A stretch of DNA of 6,090 nt. Source: Bacteroidota bacterium (GTDB taxonomy: Bacteria > Bacteroidota > Bacteroidia > Flavobacteriales > Flavobacteriaceae). The position numbers and the translations under genes are program-made. Under the pieces are notes generated by a model that did no database searches, was not told the origin of the DNA, and saw nothing but the letters and a program-made list of their open reading frames with translations. Numbering within the stretch: the first letter of the stretch is position 1; each line of letters starts with the position of its first letter. Below are positions 1 to 6,090 of the stretch, piece after piece. The DNA is taken from NCBI GenBank assembly GCA_023427845.1, contig JAEYZX010000097.1:1-6090 (forward strand), given 5' to 3'.

Positions 1-83
1 ATGCAGCAGACAGAGGATTTTATCGCACAAAAATTTTTGGAGACCGTAAAGCCAGCCCGGTCAACCTGAATTCGGTTGCCTAG
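1..83 (+). CDS. 3' end of an upstream gene (partial, frame uncertain)
   Basis: Two plus-strand frames are open from the left edge. The frame starting at base 3 gives 26 codons ending in NLNSVA and stops with TAG at 81-83. The frame starting at base 1 gives 22 codons ending in KPARST and stops with TGA at 67-69. I prefer the first: its codons (AAA for Lys, GGA for Gly) fit the neighbours better, while the second uses only GAG for Glu, where nearby genes favour GAA. The preferred stop overlaps the stop of the convergent methyltransferase gene inside the palindrome CTAG (80-83). The minus strand here contains no plausible start, so a minus-strand gene beginning here is unlikely. Too little protein is visible to name a product, and a non-coding tail cannot be excluded. 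Confidence 0.35.
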   Translation, partial: AADRGFYRTKIFGDRKASPVNLNSVA

Positions 84-976
84 AAAGATTTATTCCAGAT
101 TTTTATCTTTTCACTTTTTGCGATCCGATCTTTTACAAAATCCAAATCCCGGATGAAAATGGTATTGTATTGTTCCTCGTTGTACGATTCCAACGCGGTT
201 AACGTACGTGTCGTGCCATCGTAGGTAAATGGCGAGAACCCGTGCGACTGAAAGATTGCGACAATTTCGGGATTTTCGACACCATAAAACGAATTGCTGA
301 AATTTATCTCTATGATCACCGCTCTGAGGTTTTCATTTTCCAATGTCGCCGTTGCACCTTCAAGTGCAAATTTCTCATAACCTTCAACATCAATTTTTAT
401 CAGCGAAACAATTTCATTCTCAACCAGGCTGTCGATGGTCTGGACCGGCACCATCACCGCGTTTTTATATCCAGGCGCTACAACGCGATTCATCGTCCCT
501 TTATTTGTCGAGAAATGCAATGAACCTGAATTGTTGCCAACGCCAATATTTATCGCGCGAATCTTATCTTGGAGGTTGTTTATCGCAATCTGTTTTTCAA
601 GTTTGGCAAATGTAGCCGGAACAGGTTCCACCGCAATACTCCGGGATTTTTTGATTCCCGATGCCAGAAGCGAGTAATGGCCAACATTGGCGCCGATATC
701 AAGAAATGTATCTTCAGGACGAAGGAAGTGCAGCAAAAATATCGATTCAGGGAATTCATGGAGCCCGAAATAAATGTTGGGAACCATGCCCGCATCGCCT
801 TTTTGGGCAATGAATTTTAAATCGGACATCCAAATGAAAACTTGCTGGCTTTTCACTTTTGCAACAAGATTAAAGTACAAATAACGTCCCAAGGACTTAA
901 TGCGGTTCGATCGGGTTATCGGATGCTGCTTAAACTGATTGTTGCGCTGTGAGATTCTGGAAATAATTTTTTTCAT
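80..976 (-). CDS. FkbM family SAM-dependent methyltransferase
   Basis: A 298-residue protein, complete, with ATG at 976-974 and TAG at 82-80. It has the class I Rossmann methyltransferase core of the FkbM type (Methyltransf_21), roughly residues 90-250. The SAM-binding motif FLDIGANVGHYSLLA is at 91-105, the acidic strand-end motif AVEPVP at 115-120 (Glu117 would hold the SAM ribose), a GVGNNSGSL loop at 145-153, the family motif LIKIDVEGYE at 192-201 and IEIN at 222-225. The N-terminal 85 residues are basic and then contain the KGDAGMVPNIYFGLHEF region that often precedes this core; no signal peptide or membrane segment is visible. FkbM proteins are O-methyltransferases, and in glycan clusters they are thought to methylate sugar hydroxyls; the acceptor here is unknown. 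The gene is transcribed away from the glycosyltransferase block and converges on the gene at the left edge. No good Shine-Dalgarno sequence precedes the start. Family assignment is firm; substrate is inference. Confidence 0.93.
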   Translation of the reverse strand: MKKIISRISQRNNQFKQHPITRSNRIKSLGRYLYFNLVAKVKSQQVFIWMSDLKFIAQKGDAGMVPNIYFGLHEFPESIFLLHFLRPEDTFLDIGANVGHYSLLASGIKKSRSIAVEPVPATFAKLEKQIAINNLQDKIRAINIGVGNNSGSLHFSTNKGTMNRVVAPGYKNAVMVPVQTIDSLVENEIVSLIKIDVEGYEKFALEGATATLENENLRAVIIEINFSNSFYGVENPEIVAIFQSHGFSPFTYDGTTRTLTALESYNEEQYNTIFIRDLDFVKDRIAKSEKIKIWNKSF

Positions 977-1007
977 TTAATGCCGGATGACGAATTTAAA
1001 TTTACTG

Positions 1008-1015
1008 CAAATGTA
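1008..1015 (-). promoter_or_regulatory. Candidate Bacteroidota -7 element for the FkbM gene
   Basis: Read on the minus strand this is TACATTTG, an exact match to the Bacteroidota primary-sigma -7 consensus TAnnTTTG. Transcription would start near base 1001, leaving a leader of about 25 bases before the FkbM start codon at 976. I found no convincing TTTG-type -33 element 18-22 bases upstream, so this is only a candidate. An AT-rich 10-base palindrome, AATTTAAATT (993-1002), lies at the predicted start point. Confidence 0.25.
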
Positions 1016-1016
1016 A

Positions 1017-1046
1017 TTAGGATGTGCGGTGTTCCTACTAGTTTTG
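1017..1046 (+). promoter_or_regulatory. Candidate promoter for the glycosyltransferase block
   Basis: TAGTTTTG at 1039-1046 matches the Bacteroidota -7 consensus TAnnTTTG exactly. TTAG at 1017-1020 is a three-of-four match to the -33 TTTG element with an 18-base spacer (about 19 is usual). Transcription would start near 1053, giving a leader of about 90 bases before the start codon at 1146. It lies in the only non-coding gap large enough to hold a promoter, and no other start signal for the four-gene block is apparent. The block may also be read through from elsewhere; short AT-rich matches arise easily by chance. Confidence 0.25.
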
Positions 1047-1145
1047 CTATTTTCTGTTTGGAGTCCTGCTTTCTGATTTCAGTTTAGCGGGCCGATTCTG
1101 CGTCAAGGCTTGTTTTGCACGTCATAATTCAGGATATTTGGCGCA

Positions 1146-2570
1146 ATGAATTCAGTTAAAAACAAGAAAATATATGTATTGCTTCCGGATGGTGTGGGGC
1201 TTCGCAATTTTGCATATACCGACTTCTACAAACTTGGTAAAGAGCAAGGTTATGATATTGTATTTTGGAACAATACACCGTTCGATCTTCAGACCCTTGG
1301 CTACGATGAGATAAAAATTTCGAATTCAAAGAGCAATCCACTGACGGAAATCTATAAGAACGCACGCAAACAAATTGAGCTCAATCTAAATATTAGGCGA
1401 AGCAACGACTGTGTTTACGATTCGTATCGGTTTTCGTTTTCGTACAAGACATTTAATGCAACTGTAAAGTCGCTTGCCGTCAAACTGTTGACATTTCTGC
1501 ATTCTTCGGAAAACGGATTAAAACACGTACGCGCCAAAATCAAGACGGAAGAACGCAAAACTTTATACTATAGGCAGTGCTTGGAAACGCTGAAAGCCGA
1601 AAACCCATCGCTGGTTTTTTCCACGAACCAACGGGCGATTTCTGCAATAGCGCCAATTCTGGCAGCACAGGAACTCGGGATTCCGACCGTTAGTTTCATA
1701 TATTCATGGGATAATCTGCCAAAAGCGACGATGGTCATTGAACCAGATTTCTATCTAGTGTGGAGCGAACACATGAAAAATGAACTTCGATCTTACTATC
1801 CATATGTAACCAACGACCGGATTTTCACTACCGGCACGCCACAGTTCGAATTGCATTACGATCCTACTGTTATTATGCCCAAAGACGAGTTTTTTGCAAA
1901 ACACGGACTCGATTTCAACAAGAAATACATCTGTTATTCGGGAGATGATGTCAGTACGTCGCCTAACGATCCGCTGTATTTGCGGGATACAGCCGAAGCC
2001 GTCCGCAGGTTAAACAGTCGCAATCACAACTTCGGGGTTCTTTTTCGCCGTTGCCCGGTCGATTTTTCCCCGCGCTACGATTCCGTTCTCGAATCCTATA
2101 AAGACGTGATCACAGTTGTTGATCCGGTGTGGAAAACTGCAGGTAACGGGTGGAATACGGTTTTGCCTTCAGCGGAGGATACTTCGCTACTGATCAATAC
2201 CGCGGCACATTGTGAGATGGTCGTGAACCTGGGTTCATCGATGGTCTTTGATTTTGTTACAGCCGATAAGCCGTGCGCTTATGTAAATTACGATTATCCG
2301 ATTTCAAATCCCTTACGCTGCGAATGGTCGGTTAAAAAAACATATAATTTTGTCCATTTTCGCTCGATGCCATCCAGAGATTGCGTTGCCTGGCTTAATG
2401 ATGCAGAGTCGATAGCATCCACAATCGAATCTTTGTTGGAAAATAAAACCGAGACTGTCGCAGCTGCCAAAAAATGGTTTCAAAAAATCAATGCGCATCC
2501 GGTCGATAAAGCATCGGTACGCATTTTTGAAGCGTTCGACACAATTATGCAAAACACAGAATCCAAATGA
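1146..2570 (+). CDS. GT-B fold glycosyltransferase, Bacteroidota UDP-glycosyltransferase-like
   Basis: A 474-residue cytoplasmic protein with no signal peptide or clear membrane helix. It resembles Bacteroidota proteins usually annotated as UDP-glycosyltransferase, distantly like CDP-glycerol glycerophosphotransferases. The N-terminal Rossmann-like half begins KIYVLLPDG (8-16) and includes STNQR (159-163), SFIYSWDNLPK (183-193) and the WSEHMKNEL segment (206-214). The second half follows GTPQFE (230-235), with SGDD (265-268), TSPNDP (271-276), RRCPVDFS (301-308) and NLGSSMVFDF (361-370); the last is a Gly-Ser-Ser...Asp pattern of the kind that contacts the nucleotide donor in GT-B enzymes. 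It would transfer a sugar (or polyol phosphate) from a nucleotide donor to a surface-glycan intermediate; donor and acceptor cannot be read from sequence. ATG at 1146 is preceded by AGGA at 1131-1134, a weak, slightly distant ribosome site. It is first of four co-directional genes and its stop overlaps the next start as ATGA. Fold confidence is good, specificity unknown. Confidence 0.8.
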   Translation: MNSVKNKKIYVLLPDGVGLRNFAYTDFYKLGKEQGYDIVFWNNTPFDLQTLGYDEIKISNSKSNPLTEIYKNARKQIELNLNIRRSNDCVYDSYRFSFSYKTFNATVKSLAVKLLTFLHSSENGLKHVRAKIKTEERKTLYYRQCLETLKAENPSLVFSTNQRAISAIAPILAAQELGIPTVSFIYSWDNLPKATMVIEPDFYLVWSEHMKNELRSYYPYVTNDRIFTTGTPQFELHYDPTVIMPKDEFFAKHGLDFNKKYICYSGDDVSTSPNDPLYLRDTAEAVRRLNSRNHNFGVLFRRCPVDFSPRYDSVLESYKDVITVVDPVWKTAGNGWNTVLPSAEDTSLLINTAAHCEMVVNLGSSMVFDFVTADKPCAYVNYDYPISNPLRCEWSVKKTYNFVHFRSMPSRDCVAWLNDAESIASTIESLLENKTETVAAAKKWFQKINAHPVDKASVRIFEAFDTIMQNTESK

Positions 2571-3541
2571 GTTATACATCGTTAATGCCTTTGATCCGCA
2601 AAACGGGCAGCACTTTGTCGGCGCCGGATTTCCACAATATCGTAAATGTGGTTTTTCACAATGAGGAGGCTTCCTATTACGATGCATTGCATAAAGGAAT
2701 GTGGGACAGTCTGCAGGAACAGGTAAATTTACTGGCTGCCGATGCGATGCAAGCAGTTGAGAAATCACGAAAGCTTCGATTGCTTGATATTGGATGCGGA
2801 ACAGGATTGAGTTCGCAGATGTTACTCGAATCGCCGCTGGGCCCGCAAATCGAAAAAGTAACCCTTGCAGATACGTCGATTAAAATGTTGCAGCAAGCCG
2901 AAAAAAAAGCTGCAGAATGGGTTGCGCCGTACGAGATCGTAAATGCCGACATTTCCGGCATCACAGGAAAATACGATATAATACTTGTCAGTTCAGTATT
3001 GCATCATATTCCTGATTTGGATGGTTTTCTGCAACACGTAAACCGTTTGCAAAATAACGGCGGGGTTTTTATCCATCTACAGGATCCGAATGGTGATTAT
3101 TTTAACGATGGTGAATATTTGGAACGTGTTGCCGAATATGAGAAAACGATCCGAACCTCGGACAATTCGGGCATCGTCAAAAAATTACGGAAAACAGTTA
3201 AGCGGTTCATCGGAAGAAAAGACTATATAGATCGCGTAAATGATGAATTGCTGCGGCTCAATGCAATAAAGAAAAGAATGTCGGCACAGGAAATCTGGAG
3301 TGTCACCGACATCCATGTTGAAGACCTGCCTTTTTCGACCGGAAACGGAATTTCATTAAAATTTCTATCGAAACACCTTATCGGATATAAAAACATCAGC
3401 AGGCGGTCATACGGATTTTTCGGCCCACTCAAAAGTGAGCTATCGGCCGAATTTCAGCTTCGCGAAGAACAATTGATTCGGGAAAACTTTCTGAATGGCC
3501 GACATATAGCCGGAACATGGCAAAAATCTACCCAAGAATGA
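2567..3541 (+). CDS. Class I SAM-dependent methyltransferase
   Basis: A 324-residue protein. The Rossmann methyltransferase domain covers about residues 35-175: motif I LLDIGCGTG (72-80), an acidic ADTS at the end of strand 2 (101-104, Asp102 likely binding the SAM ribose), NADIS (126-130), and SSVLHHIPD (142-150), the post-strand-4 motif typical of Methyltransf_11/25-type small-molecule and sugar methyltransferases. From about 180 to the end is an extra, charged, mostly helical region without a motif I recognise; it may form an acceptor lid or partner surface. The start is fixed by the ATGA overlap with the previous gene's stop; no Shine-Dalgarno sequence is visible, so translation probably depends on re-initiation. 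The stop overlaps the next gene in the same way. Its place between two glycosyltransferases suggests it methylates a sugar or end group of the same glycan, but N- or C-methylation of a sugar nucleotide is also possible. Confidence 0.88.
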   Translation: MSYTSLMPLIRKTGSTLSAPDFHNIVNVVFHNEEASYYDALHKGMWDSLQEQVNLLAADAMQAVEKSRKLRLLDIGCGTGLSSQMLLESPLGPQIEKVTLADTSIKMLQQAEKKAAEWVAPYEIVNADISGITGKYDIILVSSVLHHIPDLDGFLQHVNRLQNNGGVFIHLQDPNGDYFNDGEYLERVAEYEKTIRTSDNSGIVKKLRKTVKRFIGRKDYIDRVNDELLRLNAIKKRMSAQEIWSVTDIHVEDLPFSTGNGISLKFLSKHLIGYKNISRRSYGFFGPLKSELSAEFQLREEQLIRENFLNGRHIAGTWQKSTQE

Positions 3542-4686
3542 AAATCGGATTCCTGACGCCTGAGTATCCGATTGCGGAATGTACGTCTTCGGGTGGGATT
3601 GGCTCGAGCATCAGCAATTTGGCCACCGCTTTATTGGCTCACGGCGTAAATGTAACCGTATTTGTTTATGGGCAATCAACCGATAAAATTCTGGAACATG
3701 GCGGAATTACCATCCATCTGATCAAAAGTCGAAAATATTCATTATTATCCTGGCTCCACTATCGGAAATTCCTTCAAGATTATCTGAATAATCAGATTGC
3801 CGTGCACGATATTGATATTATCGAAGCGCCTGACTGGACAGGAATCACAGCGTTTATGAAATTGCGGGCGCCTTTGGTCGTCCGGTTTCATGGAAGCGAT
3901 ACGTATTTCTGTAAACTGGAGCGCCGCAAGCAAAAATTAAGAAATCATTTTTTGGAATTGATGGCGATTAAAGGCGCGGATGCCTATTCGGCGCCAACCA
4001 ATTTCGCGGGCCGGCTTACGGCAGGGTTATTCAATATCGAAAAATCCGGAGTGGTTACGATTCCGAATGGGATTGCAATAGATCGTTTTGCAAACCATTC
4101 GCCTGCCGACTTTGAGCGCGGAACGATTTTGTACCTTGGTACGGTTATCCGCAAAAAGGGAGTATTTGAATTACCCGGAATCATGGCGGAAGTCGTAAAG
4201 CGTTTTTCATCTGCGACATTGCTGGTGGCGGGTTCCGACTCAAAAGACATTAGTACCGGAAGTGCTTCGACATGGTCGCTCGTAAAGCAAAATTGCGACG
4301 GATCGCTGACGGAGAAAATACAATATCTCGGCAAAGTACCTTTTCCGGAAGTGCCTGAATTAATAAAAAAAGCACACGTCTGCATTTTTCCGACATTCGC
4401 CGAAACACAGGGTATGGTTACCATTGAAGCGATGGCGATGCAGAAAGCCGTTGTGAGCAGCGATTTTGGATGGGCCGCCGAACTGATAGAGGATGGTATA
4501 GACGGATTGCTCGCCGATCCGACAGATCACGCCGCTTTTGCAGAAAAAATAGTTAACTTGCTGACGGACGATACACTGCGTTCGGAAATCGCGCTAAATG
4601 CCCGCCAAAAAGCAATATCGGCATTTGACAGTCGGAAGATCGCCAAACAAAATATCGAATTCTACAAAACCCTGCTCCAAACATGA
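3538..4686 (+). CDS. Glycosyltransferase family 4 (GT4, GT-B fold)
   Basis: A 382-residue retaining glycosyltransferase of the GT4 type, full length for the family. From the chosen start, the N-terminal domain has MKIGFLTPEYP (1-11), the glycine loop SGGIGSS (18-24), EAPDW (96-100) and RFHGSD (116-121). After PNGI (176-179) comes the C-terminal donor-binding domain: YLGTVIRKKGV (199-209), YLGKVPFPEVPEL (263-275) and FPTFAETQGMVTIEAMAM (284-301), which holds the EX7E pair Glu289 and Glu297; a Rossmann-like tail follows with GIDGLLADP (320-328). All expected catalytic positions are present, so it should be active, transferring a sugar from a nucleotide donor to a membrane-associated acceptor. 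An in-frame ATG at 3517 would add seven residues (MAKIYPR), but ATG 3538 gives the same ATGA overlap as the other junctions and the usual family N-terminus. Neither start has a clear Shine-Dalgarno sequence. The stop overlaps the next start. Exact sugar specificity is unknown. Confidence 0.93.
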   Translation: MKIGFLTPEYPIAECTSSGGIGSSISNLATALLAHGVNVTVFVYGQSTDKILEHGGITIHLIKSRKYSLLSWLHYRKFLQDYLNNQIAVHDIDIIEAPDWTGITAFMKLRAPLVVRFHGSDTYFCKLERRKQKLRNHFLELMAIKGADAYSAPTNFAGRLTAGLFNIEKSGVVTIPNGIAIDRFANHSPADFERGTILYLGTVIRKKGVFELPGIMAEVVKRFSSATLLVAGSDSKDISTGSASTWSLVKQNCDGSLTEKIQYLGKVPFPEVPELIKKAHVCIFPTFAETQGMVTIEAMAMQKAVVSSDFGWAAELIEDGIDGLLADPTDHAAFAEKIVNLLTDDTLRSEIALNARQKAISAFDSRKIAKQNIEFYKTLLQT

Positions 4687-6090
4687 TAATTATTTATCAT
4701 TACCAAGGATATGCAACAAGTGCGCATGATCTCGAAACGCGTGAAACTACAAACTTTAGAATCGCGCTTTGGGATAAAGTTATGGATGTGGCCGAGAGCA
4801 ATCCAAACCGATTCGTGATATGGTGTGACGAACGGTGCAGGCATGCGTTGAATATTGCGGGTTTTCATGCTATTTTCAATAATGCAAACATGGTTGCTGC
4901 ATATGCACCTGCGGGAGCTGAATTTCTACCATCTGGAATCGGATATGTCGAACGAAGCGGATTTATAAACATAAATCATTCTGTAACATATCCTACGTGG
5001 CGAATGAGTAGTTTGGTTGGCGGCACACACGCATCGGTTATCCTGAAATTAAAAAATCAAATCAATGCGGACCGTACATTTGATTATTGGCTGAATTCAG
5101 TCGCAAAACTTGCCATGCCCTTTGGTTTGCGTTGTTATTCGGAACCAAAACTGCTGATTTCTTCGGCTCCTGTTGTTACCATGTCGGCAAATGACAGGAC
5201 GTTGTTTAAATTCGTCAAGCAACATTACAAGCGGAGATGGACCGTGTTGCTGCTCATTTGCTTTGTGATTTTTGAAAAGCGGTTGCCGGTATGGTCATTC
5301 ATCAACAGCCAATTTTATCGAAAACGCGTGCTGTCGGATAAGGATTTTTTTACAGAGTTGCCAACTGAAAATCAACGTAAAATTGGTTCAATTGATGTGG
5401 TTATTCCAACCATAGGGCGAAAAAAATATTTGTACGATTTCCTGAATGACCTCAAAAAGCAAACACATCAACCCGCGAAGATCATAATCGTCGAGCAGAA
5501 TCCCGAGGCCGGCAGCAAGTCGGAACTGGATTTTCTGACCGACGAAGAATGGCCATTTGAAATTAAGCACATATTTACGAATCAACCCGGAGTTTGCAAC
5601 GCCCGAAACCTCGCGTTGGATGAGGTTCAGAGTCGGTGGGTGTTTTTTGCCGACGACGATATCCGGATTGCTGAAGATTTCCTTGAGCGGGCATTTGAAT
5701 CAATTCAAACCGTCGGAGCCGAAGCATTTTATTTCAATTGCCTGATGCCGGGACAAAAAACAGAATATGACCGGATAGCGCAGACTCATATTTTTGGAGC
5801 CGGAAGTTCGATAGTGAGCAGCAACGCAGTTAAAAATGTACGGTTCAAGTCTGCGTATGAATTTGGTTTTGGTGAAGATTTCGATTTTGGGATGCAGCTT
5901 CTTAATAATGGTTGTGAGATAATCTACCTGCCCAAACCTGAAATTTTGCATCTCAAAGCGCCAATCGGCGGATTCCGTATGAAGCCGGCATTGCATTGGC
6001 ACAATGACGAAATCCAGCCAAAACCGTCGCCCCAGGTCATGTTGTCTCGTTTGTTATATTTAACATGCGAACAACTGAACGCATCCAAAG
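4683..6090 (+). CDS. Family 2 glycosyltransferase with an extra N-terminal domain (partial, 3' end missing)
   Basis: Reading from the ATG at 4683, in the ATGA overlap with the GT4 stop, gives 469 uninterrupted codons to the window edge with no stop. A GT-A domain starts near residue 236: IDVVIPTIGR (237-246), a donor-side IIIVEQNPE (267-275), NQPGVCNARN (300-309), the metal-binding FADDD (322-326), GEDFDFGMQL (397-406, Glu398/Asp399 at the catalytic-base position) and HLKAPIGGFR from His423. This is a complete set for an inverting GT2 enzyme. Residues 1-220 form a separate region with SSLVGGTHASV (109-119) and CYSEPKLL (151-158) that may be a diverged GT-A-like domain. A short hydrophobic stretch, WTVLLLICFVIF (186-197), is too short for a confident membrane helix but could aid membrane attachment. 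Similar Bacteroidota proteins, from memory, run to roughly 520-540 residues, so perhaps 50-70 are missing. It is the last visible gene of the block; its acceptor and sugar are unknown. Confidence 0.88.
   Translation, partial: MIIIYHYQGYATSAHDLETRETTNFRIALWDKVMDVAESNPNRFVIWCDERCRHALNIAGFHAIFNNANMVAAYAPAGAEFLPSGIGYVERSGFININHSVTYPTWRMSSLVGGTHASVILKLKNQINADRTFDYWLNSVAKLAMPFGLRCYSEPKLLISSAPVVTMSANDRTLFKFVKQHYKRRWTVLLLICFVIFEKRLPVWSFINSQFYRKRVLSDKDFFTELPTENQRKIGSIDVVIPTIGRKKYLYDFLNDLKKQTHQPAKIIIVEQNPEAGSKSELDFLTDEEWPFEIKHIFTNQPGVCNARNLALDEVQSRWVFFADDDIRIAEDFLERAFESIQTVGAEAFYFNCLMPGQKTEYDRIAQTHIFGAGSSIVSSNAVKNVRFKSAYEFGFGEDFDFGMQLLNNGCEIIYLPKPEILHLKAPIGGFRMKPALHWHNDEIQPKPSPQVMLSRLLYLTCEQLNASK

Noticed and set aside
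242..820. Several overlapping plus-strand open frames of 80-93 codons
   Set aside because: All lie antisense to the FkbM gene, whose minus-strand reading has a full set of family motifs.
993..1002. AT-rich palindrome AATTTAAATT as an operator
   Set aside because: Ten bases of pure A/T occur by chance in such gaps, no second copy was seen, and no regulator gene is nearby.
1100..1128. Sigma-70-like CATAAT at 1123-1128
   Set aside because: The -35 position 17 bases upstream reads GCGTCA, a poor match, and the likely host group uses a different promoter consensus.
1114..1140. TTTG at 1114-1117 with GATATTTG at 1133-1140 as a second promoter
   Set aside because: The spacer is only 15 bases, the -7 element has a mismatch in its TA, and transcription would start at or after the start codon at 1146.
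2313..2768. Minus-strand open frame of 151 codons
   Set aside because: It lies antisense across the end of the first glycosyltransferase and the start of the methyltransferase, both with clear family motifs. Its protein is rich in Cys, Pro and His with no recognisable domain, typical of a shadow frame.
3984..4424. Minus-strand open frame of 146 codons
   Set aside because: It is fully antisense to the donor-binding domain of the GT4 gene, whose motifs are intact; no domain is seen in the antisense product.
5238..5273. Transmembrane helix in the GT2 protein (residues 186-197)
   Set aside because: Only about twelve hydrophobic residues lie between charged flanks, short of a normal membrane-spanning helix.
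5700..6002. Minus-strand open frame of 100 codons near the right edge
   Set aside because: It is antisense to the GT-A domain of the open-ended GT2 gene, which has strong motifs in the plus frame.

Overview
The window holds part of a bacterial cell-surface glycan biosynthesis locus. Four genes run rightwards from 1146 to beyond the right edge: a Bacteroidota-type GT-B glycosyltransferase, a class I SAM-dependent methyltransferase, a family 4 glycosyltransferase, and a two-part family 2 glycosyltransferase cut by the window end. An FkbM-family methyltransferase gene on the minus strand (80-976) is divergent from them. A short stretch at the far left is probably the 3' end of another plus-strand gene.

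The organism is most likely a member of the Bacteroidota. The window shows moderate GC with mixed codon use, no strong Shine-Dalgarno sequences, and two exact matches to the Bacteroidota -7 promoter element TAnnTTTG in the only real intergenic gap. The first and last plus-strand proteins also carry motifs I associate from memory with Bacteroidota glycosyltransferases (SWDNLPK, TSPNDP and GSSMVFDF; a GT-A domain after a ~230-residue N-terminal region, ending in HLKAP..GGFR and PKPSP). No genus can be assigned.

Layout: 1-83, end of an upstream gene, frame uncertain. 80-976, FkbM methyltransferase, minus strand. 977-1145, divergent promoter region of 169 bases. 1146-6090, one polycistronic block in which all three gene junctions are ATGA stop/start overlaps, so the four products are probably made together through translational coupling.

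How the genes may work together (inference): three glycosyltransferases would add successive sugars to a lipid-linked or protein-linked acceptor at the cytoplasmic membrane, and the two methyltransferases could O-methylate sugars of the product. No sugar-nucleotide biosynthesis gene, flippase, polymerase or export gene lies in the window, so the glycan could be O-antigen, capsule, exopolysaccharide or a protein-linked glycan. No RNA gene, mobile element, CRISPR array or clear terminator was found. The least ordinary item is the N-terminal region of the last gene, which seems to repeat in diverged form the second half of the GT-A fold that follows it.
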